From Erythrobacter sp. (GTDB taxonomy: Bacteria > Pseudomonadota > Alphaproteobacteria > Sphingomonadales > Sphingomonadaceae): DNA of 64,000 bases. How positions within the stretch are numbered: position 1 is the stretch's first letter; each line of letters begins with the position of its first letter. Under the pieces are notes generated by a model. That model worked only from the letters and a program-made list of their open reading frames with translations, was not told the origin of the DNA and did no database searches. The stretch is taken from assembly GCF_030066995.1 (NCBI RefSeq), contig NZ_JASJAP010000004.1, positions 124,001-188,000 on the forward strand, in the 5' to 3' direction. The translations under genes were made by a program, and so were the position numbers. Of this stretch, positions 18,051-26,989 are shown one piece after another.

Positions 18051-18803
18051 TCATAGGCCGAGCCAGCGATAGACGGAAGCGACATCGGGCAATCGGTGCT
18101 GCGCGATCGTGGGCTCCCGATCCCCGACCAGTATGCCCGTCCCTCCAAGCGCGGTGCACGCAGCCATCCCCTTTTCATCGGTAAGGTCGTCACCGATGAA
18201 ACAGGGCCGCGCGCCAGAGAAGGCTGCCGTCTTCATGAGGGTGCGAACCGCGCTGCCCTTGTCGGTGTGAGCGGGAACCAGTTCGATCACCGATTTGCCC
18301 GCTTGCGCGGACCATCCGTGCGCTTTGGCCAGCGCTTTGGCAAAGGCTTGAGCGGCCGGGCCCCTGATTGGCAGCGCGCGGTAATGCAGTGCCGCGCCGT
18401 GCGGTTTGGCCTCGTAATCGAGCCCTTCGCGCAAGGCGTATGCGCGCATGGGCTCGGCGATGGCGTCGGGCACGCCTTCAGGCGCCGCGCCCAGCCTGGT
18501 CCCCTCAGCCGTCCGGATATCCGCGCCGTGCGATCCGGCGCAGGTCACGGGAAGAGGGCCCCCAAGGTAGCGGGCAAGATCCTGAAGCGAGCGGCCGCTC
18601 ACCAACGCGCACGCTCCGTCAAGGCCGTCGGACAGGGCGGCGAGCCGCTCGCCCAGGCGGGCGGGCACATCGATAGCGTCCGGCGTAGGGGCGATCTCGA
18701 CCAGAGTGCCGTCGAAATCGACGAAGAGCGCAACCGGCCCGGCCTCGCGAAGGCTGCCCAGCAGGGGCGGAGGGGACAGCGGGCTCGCGGTCATCAAGGG
18801 CAT
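18051..18803 (-). CDS. otsB: Trehalose-6-phosphate phosphatase
   Basis: The 250-residue HAD-family protein has motif I VDFDGTLVEIAP with the nucleophile Asp, VSGRSLQDLARYLG, a CAGSHGADIR cap loop and the C-terminal FIGDDLTDEKGM metal-binding motif. It dephosphorylates trehalose-6-phosphate to trehalose. It is the first gene of the leftward otsB-GH15-otsA operon. Two in-frame ATGs lie at 18803 and 18794; the first is used here. Confidence 0.95.
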   Translation of the reverse strand: MPLMTASPLSPPPLLGSLREAGPVALFVDFDGTLVEIAPTPDAIDVPARLGERLAALSDGLDGACALVSGRSLQDLARYLGGPLPVTCAGSHGADIRTAEGTRLGAAPEGVPDAIAEPMRAYALREGLDYEAKPHGAALHYRALPIRGPAAQAFAKALAKAHGWSAQAGKSVIELVPAHTDKGSAVRTLMKTAAFSGARPCFIGDDLTDEKGMAACTALGGTGILVGDREPTIAQHRLPDVASVYRWLGL

Positions 18804-18917
18804 GCCATAGCCCCTGGCGGCGGAGCGTCAATGCGCGCGTTTCGCTTTCGGAGTTCCGCCGTTTTCAGCGTACCAGGGACCTTGCGAACCGGCCAGGTCC
18901 ACGCCCGAACGCCCCCT

Positions 18918-21674
18918 CTAGCCGAAGAACTCGGGTGTCATGTCCTCGATAGCGGTGAGGGTGATGGGGCCTATGATGGACGGGGTGATGGGCGCTGCGC
19001 TTGGAGCGATGGCGGCGTCGTCCACGCTTGCGTTGGCGGGCGCTGCGTGGGTGGTGCTGGCGGCGAGCTTGTTGGGCGCGGGCGCTTCCTGCGCGGTTGT
19101 GAACCAGCCATCCCACGTGCTCGCATCGTAGCCGTTGGCGGTGAGGTAGTCGATCACCTGTTGTTCGCTCTGATAGTTGGCGTAGCGGATATTGCCGTCA
19201 AACTCCATGATCGCGCGCAGATAGGCGGTGCCGTCGGTGAGCGCGAAATAGACCTCCTGCAAGCCGTCGCCATCGTAATCGTCCGCGCCCAGCACGCGGT
19301 TGATGTTCTCGATCGCGAGATCGTTCTGAAAGCGCTGCTGGCTGTCGAAATCGCTGAAGCGATCGACGATTCCGGCCTCGACCAGCGGGTCGATATAGAT
19401 GCCCGCCACGCGCGTCTCACCCGCCCAGGAATGGTCGTCGAAATAGATGAGGCCATCCTCCGCCGTGCCGACCGTGGCAAAGCGCGCGATATTGTCGTTC
19501 ACCAGGATCTGGTCGATGTCGCCATCGCCGTTCACATCAGCCTCGCCGATCCGCAGCCAGAAACCATCGCCCCCCAGCGAATTTCCGTCGAAGTCCTTGA
19601 TGTTGCTCATCGCCGACTGATACGCAGCCGGGTTCGTTGCGCTGAAGTCGACCGAGACGCCCGTGCCCGGGCGAAGGCGCAGCGTCTCATCGTCGAATTG
19701 CAGAAACTCCACGCCGGTCAGCGTGTCCATCCCATCCGCGCCCACGACACGGAAGACCCCGGTCGAGATCTGGGTGACCGAATAGAATGAGCGGTTGCCC
19801 GAAACGACCGCCGTGTCCACGTTCGATCCGCCGTCAAGCGTATCGTTGCCAAGCCCGCCGGTGAGCCTATTCGCCGTATCGTTCCCGATCAGCGTGTCGT
19901 TGCCACGGCCCGCCACCGCGTTCTCGATCACGGTTCCGCGCGCAATACTCATATTGCCGACGCTGCCGCCGACATTGGAAAAGCTTTCGGCCTCCAGATT
20001 GATCAGCTGATTGGACGAGAAGGTCGAATAATTGACCGTATCGACGCCGCCATTGTCGATGATCACGAAGGCGAGCAGATTGCCGAAATTATCGGTCGCC
20101 GCGTTGCCCACGCCAAGGGATGCGCGCCCGCTGGTGTTCCCGACGCCATAGACCGTGTCGCCGGTGCGCGTGGTTGTCACGGCGCCATAGGACTGCTGGA
20201 CCGCGACGATATCGGCCGACATCGGCGTCACCGCGAACTGTCGGCTGAAGCCCAGATCGTTGAAGAAATCGTTCTCGACCTGATCGAAATACGACATGAC
20301 GGTCGTCGCCCAGGAATCGTTCGCGTAAAGCGCGTCCTGATCGTAGCTTGCCTGCGCGTTGTAGTCCCCGCCATGGCGCAGGCCCAGCGCGTGACCGACT
20401 TCGTGCACATAGGTCTGGAAAGAATAGCTGTCCAAACCCGTGTCGTAGGTGTTGAGCCAGTCGGTCGAGACGTTCACGGTCGAGCTGGTTATGAAGCCAT
20501 TGGTGCGGATCGTCTGCGCGTAGGCGCCGCTATCGGTGTCCTGAAAGGTGATCTGCGCTCCCGAGGTCACCTCGACGAACCGGATGCCGGTCGCATCGCT
20601 CCACAGCGCCAGCGCTTCGCGCGCCAGAAACTGCCCTTCCGCGGTGAGCGTCGAGACATCGACCGTCAGCGTGTCGCCCTCGCCCGCGTCCCAGCGGCGC
20701 AAATTGCTAGGATTGCCGCTTGAGCCCAACAGCAATTGCTGCGCGATCTGGTCGTTGGTGTACTCCTGAAGCGGGCCCGCAACGCCGGCGCTGATCTGGA
20801 AGGTGCCCTCCTCGCCATCCGCCCAGCCGCCGACATCGATGTAGTAGGTCCCACTCTGGGTCGGGGTGAACCGGACCGACGAATAGATGCCCAAGCTGTC
20901 ATCGTTGTACGCTTGAACCTCGCCAGATGCGTCGCGCACGCTCAAGATGGTATCGACGTCGTACAGACCGCCCGTGTCGCTCGTCTCGAAAACGTAAGTC
21001 TCACCCGCCACCAGCGTCACCGCGTACCAGTCGCGATCCCCGGTCTCCTCAAGAACGCCAAAAATTGGCGATCCGTCGAGCGCAAGGTCCTGGCTGGCGG
21101 TCGCATTCGTGTTGCCAACCGCGTCATCGAGCGGGCGCGAGCTCGACAGGACGTAAACGCCCGAATTGGCCCCAAAGCCGCTCACATCGAGGAAGTACGT
21201 GCCGGTGCGGTTCGCCGTGAAGGTGATTTCGGAATAGTACAGGAATTGCGAGGAGTTCGCGTCGTCGTTGGTGACGATTTCGTTCCCCGACAGATCGCGC
21301 AGTGTAAGAACGCTGTCGGGCAGACCTCCTGGCGGCAGGTAGACGGTGAAAGTGTAGACCTCACCCTGAATGAGGTTGATGCTGAACCAGTCACTGTCGC
21401 CGCTCTGGTTGATTTCGTCGATCACGTTGGCGCCGGGCGACAATCGGCCCTGGGTTGACGTATCGCTGCCGGTTTCGGGTCCTGACGGCGGCGAGCTTCC
21501 CGCCCCCGACGTCACCGCGTCGTCGAGCTTCTGCTGGTAGCACGCAACACAGGCGCAACTGTGCGCGTGGATCACGCTTTTGAACGCGTCGCTGAAAGAC
21601 GTCGCCGGGGCGAACGCGGTCTGGACCGGGTCCAGTTCTCCCCCCTCGTATCGATCTAGAAACTCGCGAAACAC
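18918..21674 (-). CDS. Serralysin-like M10 metalloprotease with N-terminal PPC domains and RTX repeat
   Basis: The 918-residue protein lacks a signal peptide. A Cys-containing HSCACVACYQQK segment (about residues 37-49) precedes two bacterial pre-peptidase-like (PPC) beta domains (about 75-180 and 190-290). The metzincin domain carries the zinc site HEVGHALGLRH (His424 to His434) and a Met-turn MSYF at Met460. RTX-type calcium repeats (GRGNDTLIG, GGLGNDTLDG, about residue 590) follow, then a C-terminal region with DVNGDGDIDQI and DYDGDGLQEV units like integrin/VCBS calcium loops. Type I secretion is expected, but no ABC exporter genes are nearby. PPC domains at the N-terminal side are unusual for serralysins. 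Confidence 0.85.
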   Translation of the reverse strand: MFREFLDRYEGGELDPVQTAFAPATSFSDAFKSVIHAHSCACVACYQQKLDDAVTSGAGSSPPSGPETGSDTSTQGRLSPGANVIDEINQSGDSDWFSINLIQGEVYTFTVYLPPGGLPDSVLTLRDLSGNEIVTNDDANSSQFLYYSEITFTANRTGTYFLDVSGFGANSGVYVLSSSRPLDDAVGNTNATASQDLALDGSPIFGVLEETGDRDWYAVTLVAGETYVFETSDTGGLYDVDTILSVRDASGEVQAYNDDSLGIYSSVRFTPTQSGTYYIDVGGWADGEEGTFQISAGVAGPLQEYTNDQIAQQLLLGSSGNPSNLRRWDAGEGDTLTVDVSTLTAEGQFLAREALALWSDATGIRFVEVTSGAQITFQDTDSGAYAQTIRTNGFITSSTVNVSTDWLNTYDTGLDSYSFQTYVHEVGHALGLRHGGDYNAQASYDQDALYANDSWATTVMSYFDQVENDFFNDLGFSRQFAVTPMSADIVAVQQSYGAVTTTRTGDTVYGVGNTSGRASLGVGNAATDNFGNLLAFVIIDNGGVDTVNYSTFSSNQLINLEAESFSNVGGSVGNMSIARGTVIENAVAGRGNDTLIGNDTANRLTGGLGNDTLDGGSNVDTAVVSGNRSFYSVTQISTGVFRVVGADGMDTLTGVEFLQFDDETLRLRPGTGVSVDFSATNPAAYQSAMSNIKDFDGNSLGGDGFWLRIGEADVNGDGDIDQILVNDNIARFATVGTAEDGLIYFDDHSWAGETRVAGIYIDPLVEAGIVDRFSDFDSQQRFQNDLAIENINRVLGADDYDGDGLQEVYFALTDGTAYLRAIMEFDGNIRYANYQSEQQVIDYLTANGYDASTWDGWFTTAQEAPAPNKLAASTTHAAPANASVDDAAIAPSAAPITPSIIGPITLTAIEDMTPEFFG

Positions 21675-21703
21675 GCTACGTCACTCTCTTACCCGCTTGC
21701 GCG

Positions 21704-22114
21704 TCAGCGAGTGTCGTTCGCCCGCCGCGCCAAAACCTTCCCCAATTCCTGCGCCAAGGCGACAACATCGCGCATGGTCAGCGACCTGTCCGACACATCG
21801 ATTGCCATGGGCGGAACAACCCTTACGTTGTTTTGCGAAGCATCGGATATTGTCGCCTCTATTGTGGAGCCTTTGATCACCTTAAGCGCGATGTGAAACC
21901 GCTCAGCGCCGCTCTCTTCGCCCGCCGCGCGGATCAGTTCCTCGCGAAAGTGCGCGCAGATCTCGGCGTCGCTGGCGGGCGTTAGCACCCCCGCTGCGCC
22001 CTCGATCCGACACCCGCCCGGCGGCCCGTCATGGCTCGGTTCAACCACGGACGCGCCTGCCCAAACGGCGGGAAACAAAGACAAAGTTGCGAGAAATAGT
22101 ACGCGTCCAACCAT
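21704..22114 (-). CDS. Small exported protein of unknown function
   Basis: The 136-residue protein has a signal peptide (MVGRVLFLATLSLFPAVWAGA) and a mature part with two cysteines (GGCRIEG and EICAHF). A beta-rich middle (FHIALKVIKGSTIEATISD) and a C-terminal helix (MRDVVALAQELGKVLARR) follow. No family was recognised. It sits 29 bp upstream of the metalloprotease on the same strand, so it could be co-expressed, and a role as protease inhibitor or accessory factor is conceivable but unsupported by any motif. Confidence 0.55.
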   Translation of the reverse strand: MVGRVLFLATLSLFPAVWAGASVVEPSHDGPPGGCRIEGAAGVLTPASDAEICAHFREELIRAAGEESGAERFHIALKVIKGSTIEATISDASQNNVRVVPPMAIDVSDRSLTMRDVVALAQELGKVLARRANDTR

Positions 22115-22417
22115 CGAAAAAGCGTGAATTCGCGCTCAAACCCCTTCGAGCGCTCCCCTCAACCGCACGACTAGAGAGCTCGTCTGGCAAGGACAAGGCG
22201 CGGATTGAGCCTGGGTGAACGCGCTAGCGAGGCACATGGCGAGAACGCAACGCAATTACCGCGAGAATGGAGTTTTCTACCTGCCACTGGCGTCGCCCCT
22301 TGGCGCGATCCAGGTGACAGGGAGGGGTTTTATAGGCCCGTCATGGCGAAAGGCCGGATGTCGACCGCGATCGGGGACCGATCCGCCCGAGGGCGAACCG
22401 CCCCAGGCCGATCCTAC
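22115..22417. other. Intergenic gap without recognised gene
   Basis: Only short compositional frames cross this stretch. It includes the upstream region of the exported-protein gene (22114 leftward) and the downstream end of merC. No terminator hairpin with a T-run or operator was seen. Confidence 0.5.
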
Positions 22418-22810
22418 CTAGACTTGGACGGCGCGCCTGGTCAGGCGCCGCCCGTGAGCGAAAGCCAGCAGCACGCCGCCAATCACGGTGGGGATAGCCT
22501 CTTCGATCCCTAGCCCTTCGGAGAAGAGACCGAAGACCACCAGCGCTGCGCCCAGCCCGGCGGGGACGAGAAAGTTCGCCACGCGCGCTGCAGGATCGGT
22601 CAACGCGACCGTCCCCGAGGCGAGGATAGCGAGCACCGCGAACACCCAGTGGACCCACTCCGCTTCGGCCGCTGCGGCGGCAAACGGAAGAGCCACCGCC
22701 ACCATCGGCAACGCCACACAATGCGCGATGCACGCCAGACTCAAGAAGACCGCCGCGCGATCGGTTTGGCTCCTTACGGGCGAGGTGGTGGTGCGTTGGG
22801 ACGTGGTCAT
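22418..22810 (-). CDS. MerC-domain membrane protein, candidate Zur-regulated zinc-related transporter
   Basis: The 130-residue protein has four hydrophobic helices and the MerC hallmark CIAHC (Cys27, Cys31) in the first, followed by PMVAVALPF. MerC proteins are small inner-membrane metal (classically mercury) transporters. No other mer gene is nearby. A sequence close to the Zur-box consensus lies 21-37 bp upstream of the start, and MerC-domain genes of sphingomonads often sit near zur and COG0523 GTPase genes, so a zinc-starvation role is more likely than mercury resistance. The ATG at 22810 follows no strong Shine-Dalgarno. Confidence 0.8.
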   Translation of the reverse strand: MTTSQRTTTSPVRSQTDRAAVFLSLACIAHCVALPMVAVALPFAAAAAEAEWVHWVFAVLAILASGTVALTDPAARVANFLVPAGLGAALVVFGLFSEGLGIEEAIPTVIGGVLLAFAHGRRLTRRAVQV

Positions 22811-22830
22811 CGGGCGGCTTGTCCGTCTTG

Positions 22831-22847
22831 ATGTTACAATATATCAT
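22831..22847 (-). promoter_or_regulatory. Candidate Zur box upstream of merC
   Basis: On the plus strand the site reads ATGTTACAATATATCAT. Against the gammaproteobacterial Zur core ATGTTATANTATAACAT it differs at two of sixteen defined positions. It ends 21 bases from the merC start codon, where repressor binding would block transcription. The stretch is also markedly AT-rich for this genome. The regulator gene itself is not in the window. Confidence 0.6.
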
Positions 22848-22918
22848 GATGCTTTGCGCCATTGGCCGCGCAAGGTCAACCGCCGATCCCTTCTGCGAAA
22901 AGGCGTGCAAGGGCAAGT

Positions 22919-24637
22919 TCAGTTGTCGTTGGCGGGCTCTGACACGGTAACGCCCGGTCTCTCGGCGATCTCGCTGAGTGGCCAGAAGGCCGGAATGGTC
23001 TGCCCGTGCTTGTCGACTTCAAGGGTCATGCCGCGCCGGATGCCGAAGTTCTGCAGGCACACCATGAATTCCGGATCAAACATTTCGCCGTTCTTTTTGC
23101 ACCCTGGACGCCGGGCACCGGCCACCGGCTTGCCCGGTGCGTCTCCGGGCAGAAACTCCTTGTTCTCCGAGCCGTCCGCCGTGCTCAGCAAGATGGTTCC
23201 ATAGGGGTTGGCGAGCCGCAGCGAGGCGATCGAGCTCACCTCAAGTTCGTTCACCAGCAGTTCGTAGGCGCGCAGGGCCTGGACGATCGCGTTGTCGACA
23301 CGGTCTACCTCCGGCTCGAACACCGCGGTCGTCGGCCCGTTGCGTAGCACATACATCCTGGGCAGTTTCTGATTCTGGTCGAGCAGCGAATAGAGCTCGC
23401 GCCCCAAAGAGCTGACCAGCGTCGCGTAGCGCCGGGCAAACGCCTCCCCGAGCTCGGAGATGAAGACCGAACGCCGCACCCCGCCATCGAACAAGGTGAC
23501 GCCCGGATCATCGTCGCTCGCTCCCGCTTCCTCGACCACGCGCAATTGCTGATGGAACACCGGCATTGCGGAGGAGGCGAGCGTTGTCGCGAGCACGCAA
23601 TCCACCGCCTCGCTCGTCTGGGGATTGCCGCCATCGCCGTCGTCGGGCTGGATTTCGCTCACCATCCGCTTCATGTTGACCGAGCGAAAATTGCCGTCGT
23701 GCCCCTGCACGATCCCCACCATCGTGGTGATCGGCGAATGCGCGATCTGATCGACCAGTCGGCGATCGGGAAAGGGATCGCCCGCATAGCCGCCGTCCGC
23801 CTGCCGCACACCGTCGCGAAAACCCCATCGGCTCTCCAGCACGCGGCCGACATGGCCTCGCAGTTCGTCCGTGCCGGCGACCGAGCCCTGAAGGATCACC
23901 GCGCCAAACCCATCGTAATCGACAAGCTCGCTCTGATCGGCGGGCGCGTAGCTATCGAGCATCTGCTGCAGGGCCGCGATGCGCGTCTTCCTGAGCTGCG
24001 AACGGTCAAGCACGACCATCAGCAGCAGCGACTGGAGGCTGCCGGTGCTCACGCCTGTGATGACGCCGATATCCATGGCGTCGAGAGGGCCGAAATCGAT
24101 CGCCCCCTCATCGTCCACGATCACGCGCTTGCCTTCCGGCGTGTCGAGCAGGCACGGCACCGCATCGGCGTCATACGCGGTCGAAACCTCCTGCCGACAC
24201 ACCATGCCAAGAAACAGGCCCGCGCCATACGCGCCCCACTGCCCGCCGCCCGACAGCAGCAGGACGTTGCGCGGCGCGAGCGTGGAGCGGACAACGATCG
24301 TGTTCTTCGCCGACGGGGTGATGGCGCGATCATACGCGGTGCGCAGCCGGCTGCCTTCCCGCTTGAGTTGGTCTTCGTTCATCCCGAAAGCGGTGTCGCC
24401 GATCACCTCGTCCATCGCCGAAGGGGCGCCGGTCTTGGCGGCCGGTTCGCTCGGCGCTTCGACGCCCCGGTTCTCGACCCCGTAGCGCTGGATATCGCTG
24501 ATGATCGCGTGCGGCCTGGGCTCAAGCGCGAAGTCGTCAAACCCGCGGCACGCAATGTTCTGCCCGCCGCGCGTGGAGGCGCAGCCGCTCACCAACACCG
24601 CCGCCATAGCCAACGCCAGACCCGCTCTGCCCACCAC
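22919..24637 (-). CDS. Patatin-like phospholipase lipoprotein
   Basis: The 572-residue protein begins with a clear lipoprotein signal (VVGRAGLALAMAAVLVSGC, Cys19). The patatin catalytic set follows: the oxyanion-hole glycine run in LLLSGGGQWGAYGAG (Gly130-132), the nucleophile in GVSTG (Ser197) and the dyad Asp in FDGG (Asp384). It should hydrolyse acyl lipids at the envelope. The frame is open to an ATG at 24703, but the GTG at 24637 is preceded by GGGGAG at good spacing and gives the correct signal-peptide length, so it is preferred. Confidence 0.85.
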   Translation of the reverse strand: MVGRAGLALAMAAVLVSGCASTRGGQNIACRGFDDFALEPRPHAIISDIQRYGVENRGVEAPSEPAAKTGAPSAMDEVIGDTAFGMNEDQLKREGSRLRTAYDRAITPSAKNTIVVRSTLAPRNVLLLSGGGQWGAYGAGLFLGMVCRQEVSTAYDADAVPCLLDTPEGKRVIVDDEGAIDFGPLDAMDIGVITGVSTGSLQSLLLMVVLDRSQLRKTRIAALQQMLDSYAPADQSELVDYDGFGAVILQGSVAGTDELRGHVGRVLESRWGFRDGVRQADGGYAGDPFPDRRLVDQIAHSPITTMVGIVQGHDGNFRSVNMKRMVSEIQPDDGDGGNPQTSEAVDCVLATTLASSAMPVFHQQLRVVEEAGASDDDPGVTLFDGGVRRSVFISELGEAFARRYATLVSSLGRELYSLLDQNQKLPRMYVLRNGPTTAVFEPEVDRVDNAIVQALRAYELLVNELEVSSIASLRLANPYGTILLSTADGSENKEFLPGDAPGKPVAGARRPGCKKNGEMFDPEFMVCLQNFGIRRGMTLEVDKHGQTIPAFWPLSEIAERPGVTVSEPANDN

Positions 24638-24765
24638 AAATCTCCCCTGACACCGCCCACCCGACCGGCCCGCAGCATCGCCAAGCCTATCGATTTTTTG
24701 CATACAATAATTGTTCGAAACAGACGATACGCTGGGAGCCAGCCAGTAGGAAAGGGACGCGTTTG

Positions 24766-26400
24766 ATGCAGATCATCGAAATCGACGGCGGGGATTGGCT
24801 GGATGAGCATCGCACCTGCGATCGCCGCGCGCTGCGGGTGTTCAAGGTGAAGGCGGGCCCTGCGGGCGCCCTGGGCGAGGATCTGGTGCGGCGAACCGCG
24901 ACGCTGGGCGCGTTGATGGACGATCTTGCCAGCCAGCCGCATCCCGTTGCGATCACCGGGTCCGCGTGGTCGCAAGCCGACCTTTTTGCATCGCCCGGTG
25001 TGCGGATCGACACCGCGCTCGATCGCGCCGTCTGGCCCGTCCCTGCCGACGCTCTGGTCCCCGAAGCCGAGAGCCAGGCTGAGCGCTTCGTCATGGCGAG
25101 CGGCGGCGCGAAGCTGGAAGACATCATGCGCTTTCTCGACGCGCGCGGCCTCTCGTTTCGCACCGCCGGATCACACAAGGGTCAGTCGATCGCGGGCGCC
25201 ATTGCCACCGGTACGCATGGATCGCTGCTGGGTGAGATGGGGCTGGAGACGCATGTGCGCGGGCTTCTGTTCGTCAGCGGGTCCGACGCCAAGCACTGGA
25301 TCGCCGATCCGCAATGCCCGGTGCTGAGCGAGGCTTTCATTCGCACTTTTGCGACCCCTGCCGACCCCACTTTGTTCGACGACACCTTGGTCCATCTGGG
25401 CGGGCTCGGCTATTGCGCGGCCGTCCTGCTTGAAGCGGTGCCGCGCTTTGGCCTTTCCTGGAAAAAGGCTCTGGCCCCGCTCGCCCCTCAATGGTGGGAC
25501 GCGGTGGGGCAGGCGCAATACGCGCGCGCGGCCGAGGCGCTTACCGGCCCCAATCCGCCCGCATTCTATGAGATCACCTTCGATCCCAATAAGGGCCTCG
25601 ATGAAGAGGTCATGCAAACCCTCTATTGGCGCGAGGACTTGCCACAAGGATACGCCGCCGCGCCCGATCCCCCGGCCCCGCCCGAGACGCGCGACGCGCT
25701 CGACCTCCTGGTTGACGGGATCAACGCGTTCTCCGCGCGCATGGTCGCCTCGCGCAGCGCCAAGGACGACAGCGACGATGATCTTGATGAGGAAGACGCC
25801 CTGTTCAGCTTCGGCCGCCGTCTGCGTCTGCTCGACATCGCCAAGATGATCTTCGGGGACTTTCGCGAGGAGGTGGAAGCAAAGCCGGTCTCGGACCGCC
25901 CTGAGAGCCTCCTTGCGCTGACCGGCGACTGGAAGCCGCGCGAGGTGCTGGGCATCCGGGTGGACACGTTCAACGCTGCGCTCGCGGTACCTGTCAGCGA
26001 GCTCAAGCGGGCGCTGGAAATCGGAAACCGCGTTGCGGCAAAGTGGCGCAAACATTTCGTTTTCACGGTGCGCTTCGCGGTCAAGAGCCGCGCCTCGCTA
26101 AGCTTCCTGCGCTTTAAGGACACCGCGATCGTCAATATCGATGGCCTGACGCGCGCCGGGATTGCGGGGTGGATTTCGCACAGCGACGAGTTTGCCCGCG
26201 ATTTCACCGACGCTCTTGAGCAGGCGGGCGTGCCGTTCTCGATGCATTGGGGCAAGGACATACCGAGCGACGCGGCCAAGATCGCCGCCGACTTTGGCGA
26301 GGCCGCCGTGCGTTACCGGGCGGCGCGCGCGGCGCTGGTGCCGGAAGGTCTGCGCGCCAGGCTTTGCCCGCCCGCACTGGAGCGGTGGGGGCTCGCCTGA
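24766..26400 (+). CDS. FAD-dependent oxidoreductase of the sugar-lactone oxidase (VAO) type
   Basis: The 544-residue protein has an FAD-binding PCMH domain seen in GGAKLEDIMRFLDARGLSF, then GSHKGQSIAGAIATGTHGS, the pattern of L-gulono- and D-arabinono-lactone oxidases, followed by VRGLLFVSG. The C-terminus contains MHWGKDIP, matching the HWGK motif of aldonolactone and alditol oxidases. An acidic insert (DDSDDDLDEEDALF) lies mid-protein. It oxidises a polyol, sugar lactone or related alcohol; the substrate is not defined. A TTG directly precedes the chosen ATG. It is divergent from the patatin gene. Confidence 0.75.
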   Translation: MQIIEIDGGDWLDEHRTCDRRALRVFKVKAGPAGALGEDLVRRTATLGALMDDLASQPHPVAITGSAWSQADLFASPGVRIDTALDRAVWPVPADALVPEAESQAERFVMASGGAKLEDIMRFLDARGLSFRTAGSHKGQSIAGAIATGTHGSLLGEMGLETHVRGLLFVSGSDAKHWIADPQCPVLSEAFIRTFATPADPTLFDDTLVHLGGLGYCAAVLLEAVPRFGLSWKKALAPLAPQWWDAVGQAQYARAAEALTGPNPPAFYEITFDPNKGLDEEVMQTLYWREDLPQGYAAAPDPPAPPETRDALDLLVDGINAFSARMVASRSAKDDSDDDLDEEDALFSFGRRLRLLDIAKMIFGDFREEVEAKPVSDRPESLLALTGDWKPREVLGIRVDTFNAALAVPVSELKRALEIGNRVAAKWRKHFVFTVRFAVKSRASLSFLRFKDTAIVNIDGLTRAGIAGWISHSDEFARDFTDALEQAGVPFSMHWGKDIPSDAAKIAADFGEAAVRYRAARAALVPEGLRARLCPPALERWGLA

Positions 26401-26415
26401 TCTACACTATGCGAG

Positions 26416-26979
26416 CTAATCCTTTGCGTGTTCGGCGCGCGCAACCTCGTGCAGCCAGTCTGCGTGGCGCGGCGCTTTCTTGGTCTTGCTCCATTCCTTG
26501 AGCATCAGCGGCGCGACACGCTTGAGTTCGTCATATTGCTCGGTCGTGCCGATATCGGCGGCAAGCTCCACACGGTGCCCATTGGGATCGAAGAAATAGA
26601 TCGACTTGAAGATGCCATGATGCGTTGGGCCAAGCACATCGACACCCTGCGCCTCGATATGTTTCTTGGCCTTCAGCAATTCCGCTTCGCTGCCCACGCG
26701 AAAGGCGAGGTGCTGCACCCATTGCGGCGTGTTTTCATCGCGGCCCATATCGGGCTGGTTCGGCAATTCGAAGAAGGCGAGCACGTTGCCGTTACCTGCG
26801 TCCAGGAAGACATGCATGTATGGATCGTAGGCCCCGGTCGAGGGAACGTGATCCTCGGCAAAGGCGGTGGTGTAGTCCATCCCGAGCACGCGGGCGTACC
26901 ACTCGACGGTCTCTTTGGCGTCACGGCAGCGATAGGCGACGTGGTGCACGCCCGCGAGAGTGACAGGATGATCTGTCAT
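26416..26979 (-). CDS. VOC-fold (glyoxalase/extradiol dioxygenase superfamily) protein
   Basis: The 187-residue protein has two beta-alpha-beta-beta-beta modules with ligand-type residues in GVHHVAYRC (first), VQHLAFRV (second) and HRVELAAD (Glu near the C-terminal end), the 2-His-1-Glu set of metal-dependent VOC enzymes. FFDPNGHRVEL is the typical C-terminal signature. The reaction cannot be named; ring-cleaving dioxygenase, glyoxalase or epimerase are possible. It follows HPPD on the same strand, with an intergenic palindromic repeat between them. Confidence 0.8.
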   Translation of the reverse strand: MTDHPVTLAGVHHVAYRCRDAKETVEWYARVLGMDYTTAFAEDHVPSTGAYDPYMHVFLDAGNGNVLAFFELPNQPDMGRDENTPQWVQHLAFRVGSEAELLKAKKHIEAQGVDVLGPTHHGIFKSIYFFDPNGHRVELAADIGTTEQYDELKRVAPLMLKEWSKTKKAPRHADWLHEVARAEHAKD

Positions 26980-26989
26980 AACCCTAACT

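Noticed and set aside
16371..18056. 561-codon plus-strand frame opposite GH15
   Set aside because: It mirrors a convincing GH15 gene and has no recognisable motif; long antisense frames are expected in GC-rich coding DNA.
18096..19790. 564-codon plus-strand frame opposite otsB and the metalloprotease
   Set aside because: It spans two real genes and the gap between them on the other strand, with Arg/Ala-rich sequence and no family features.
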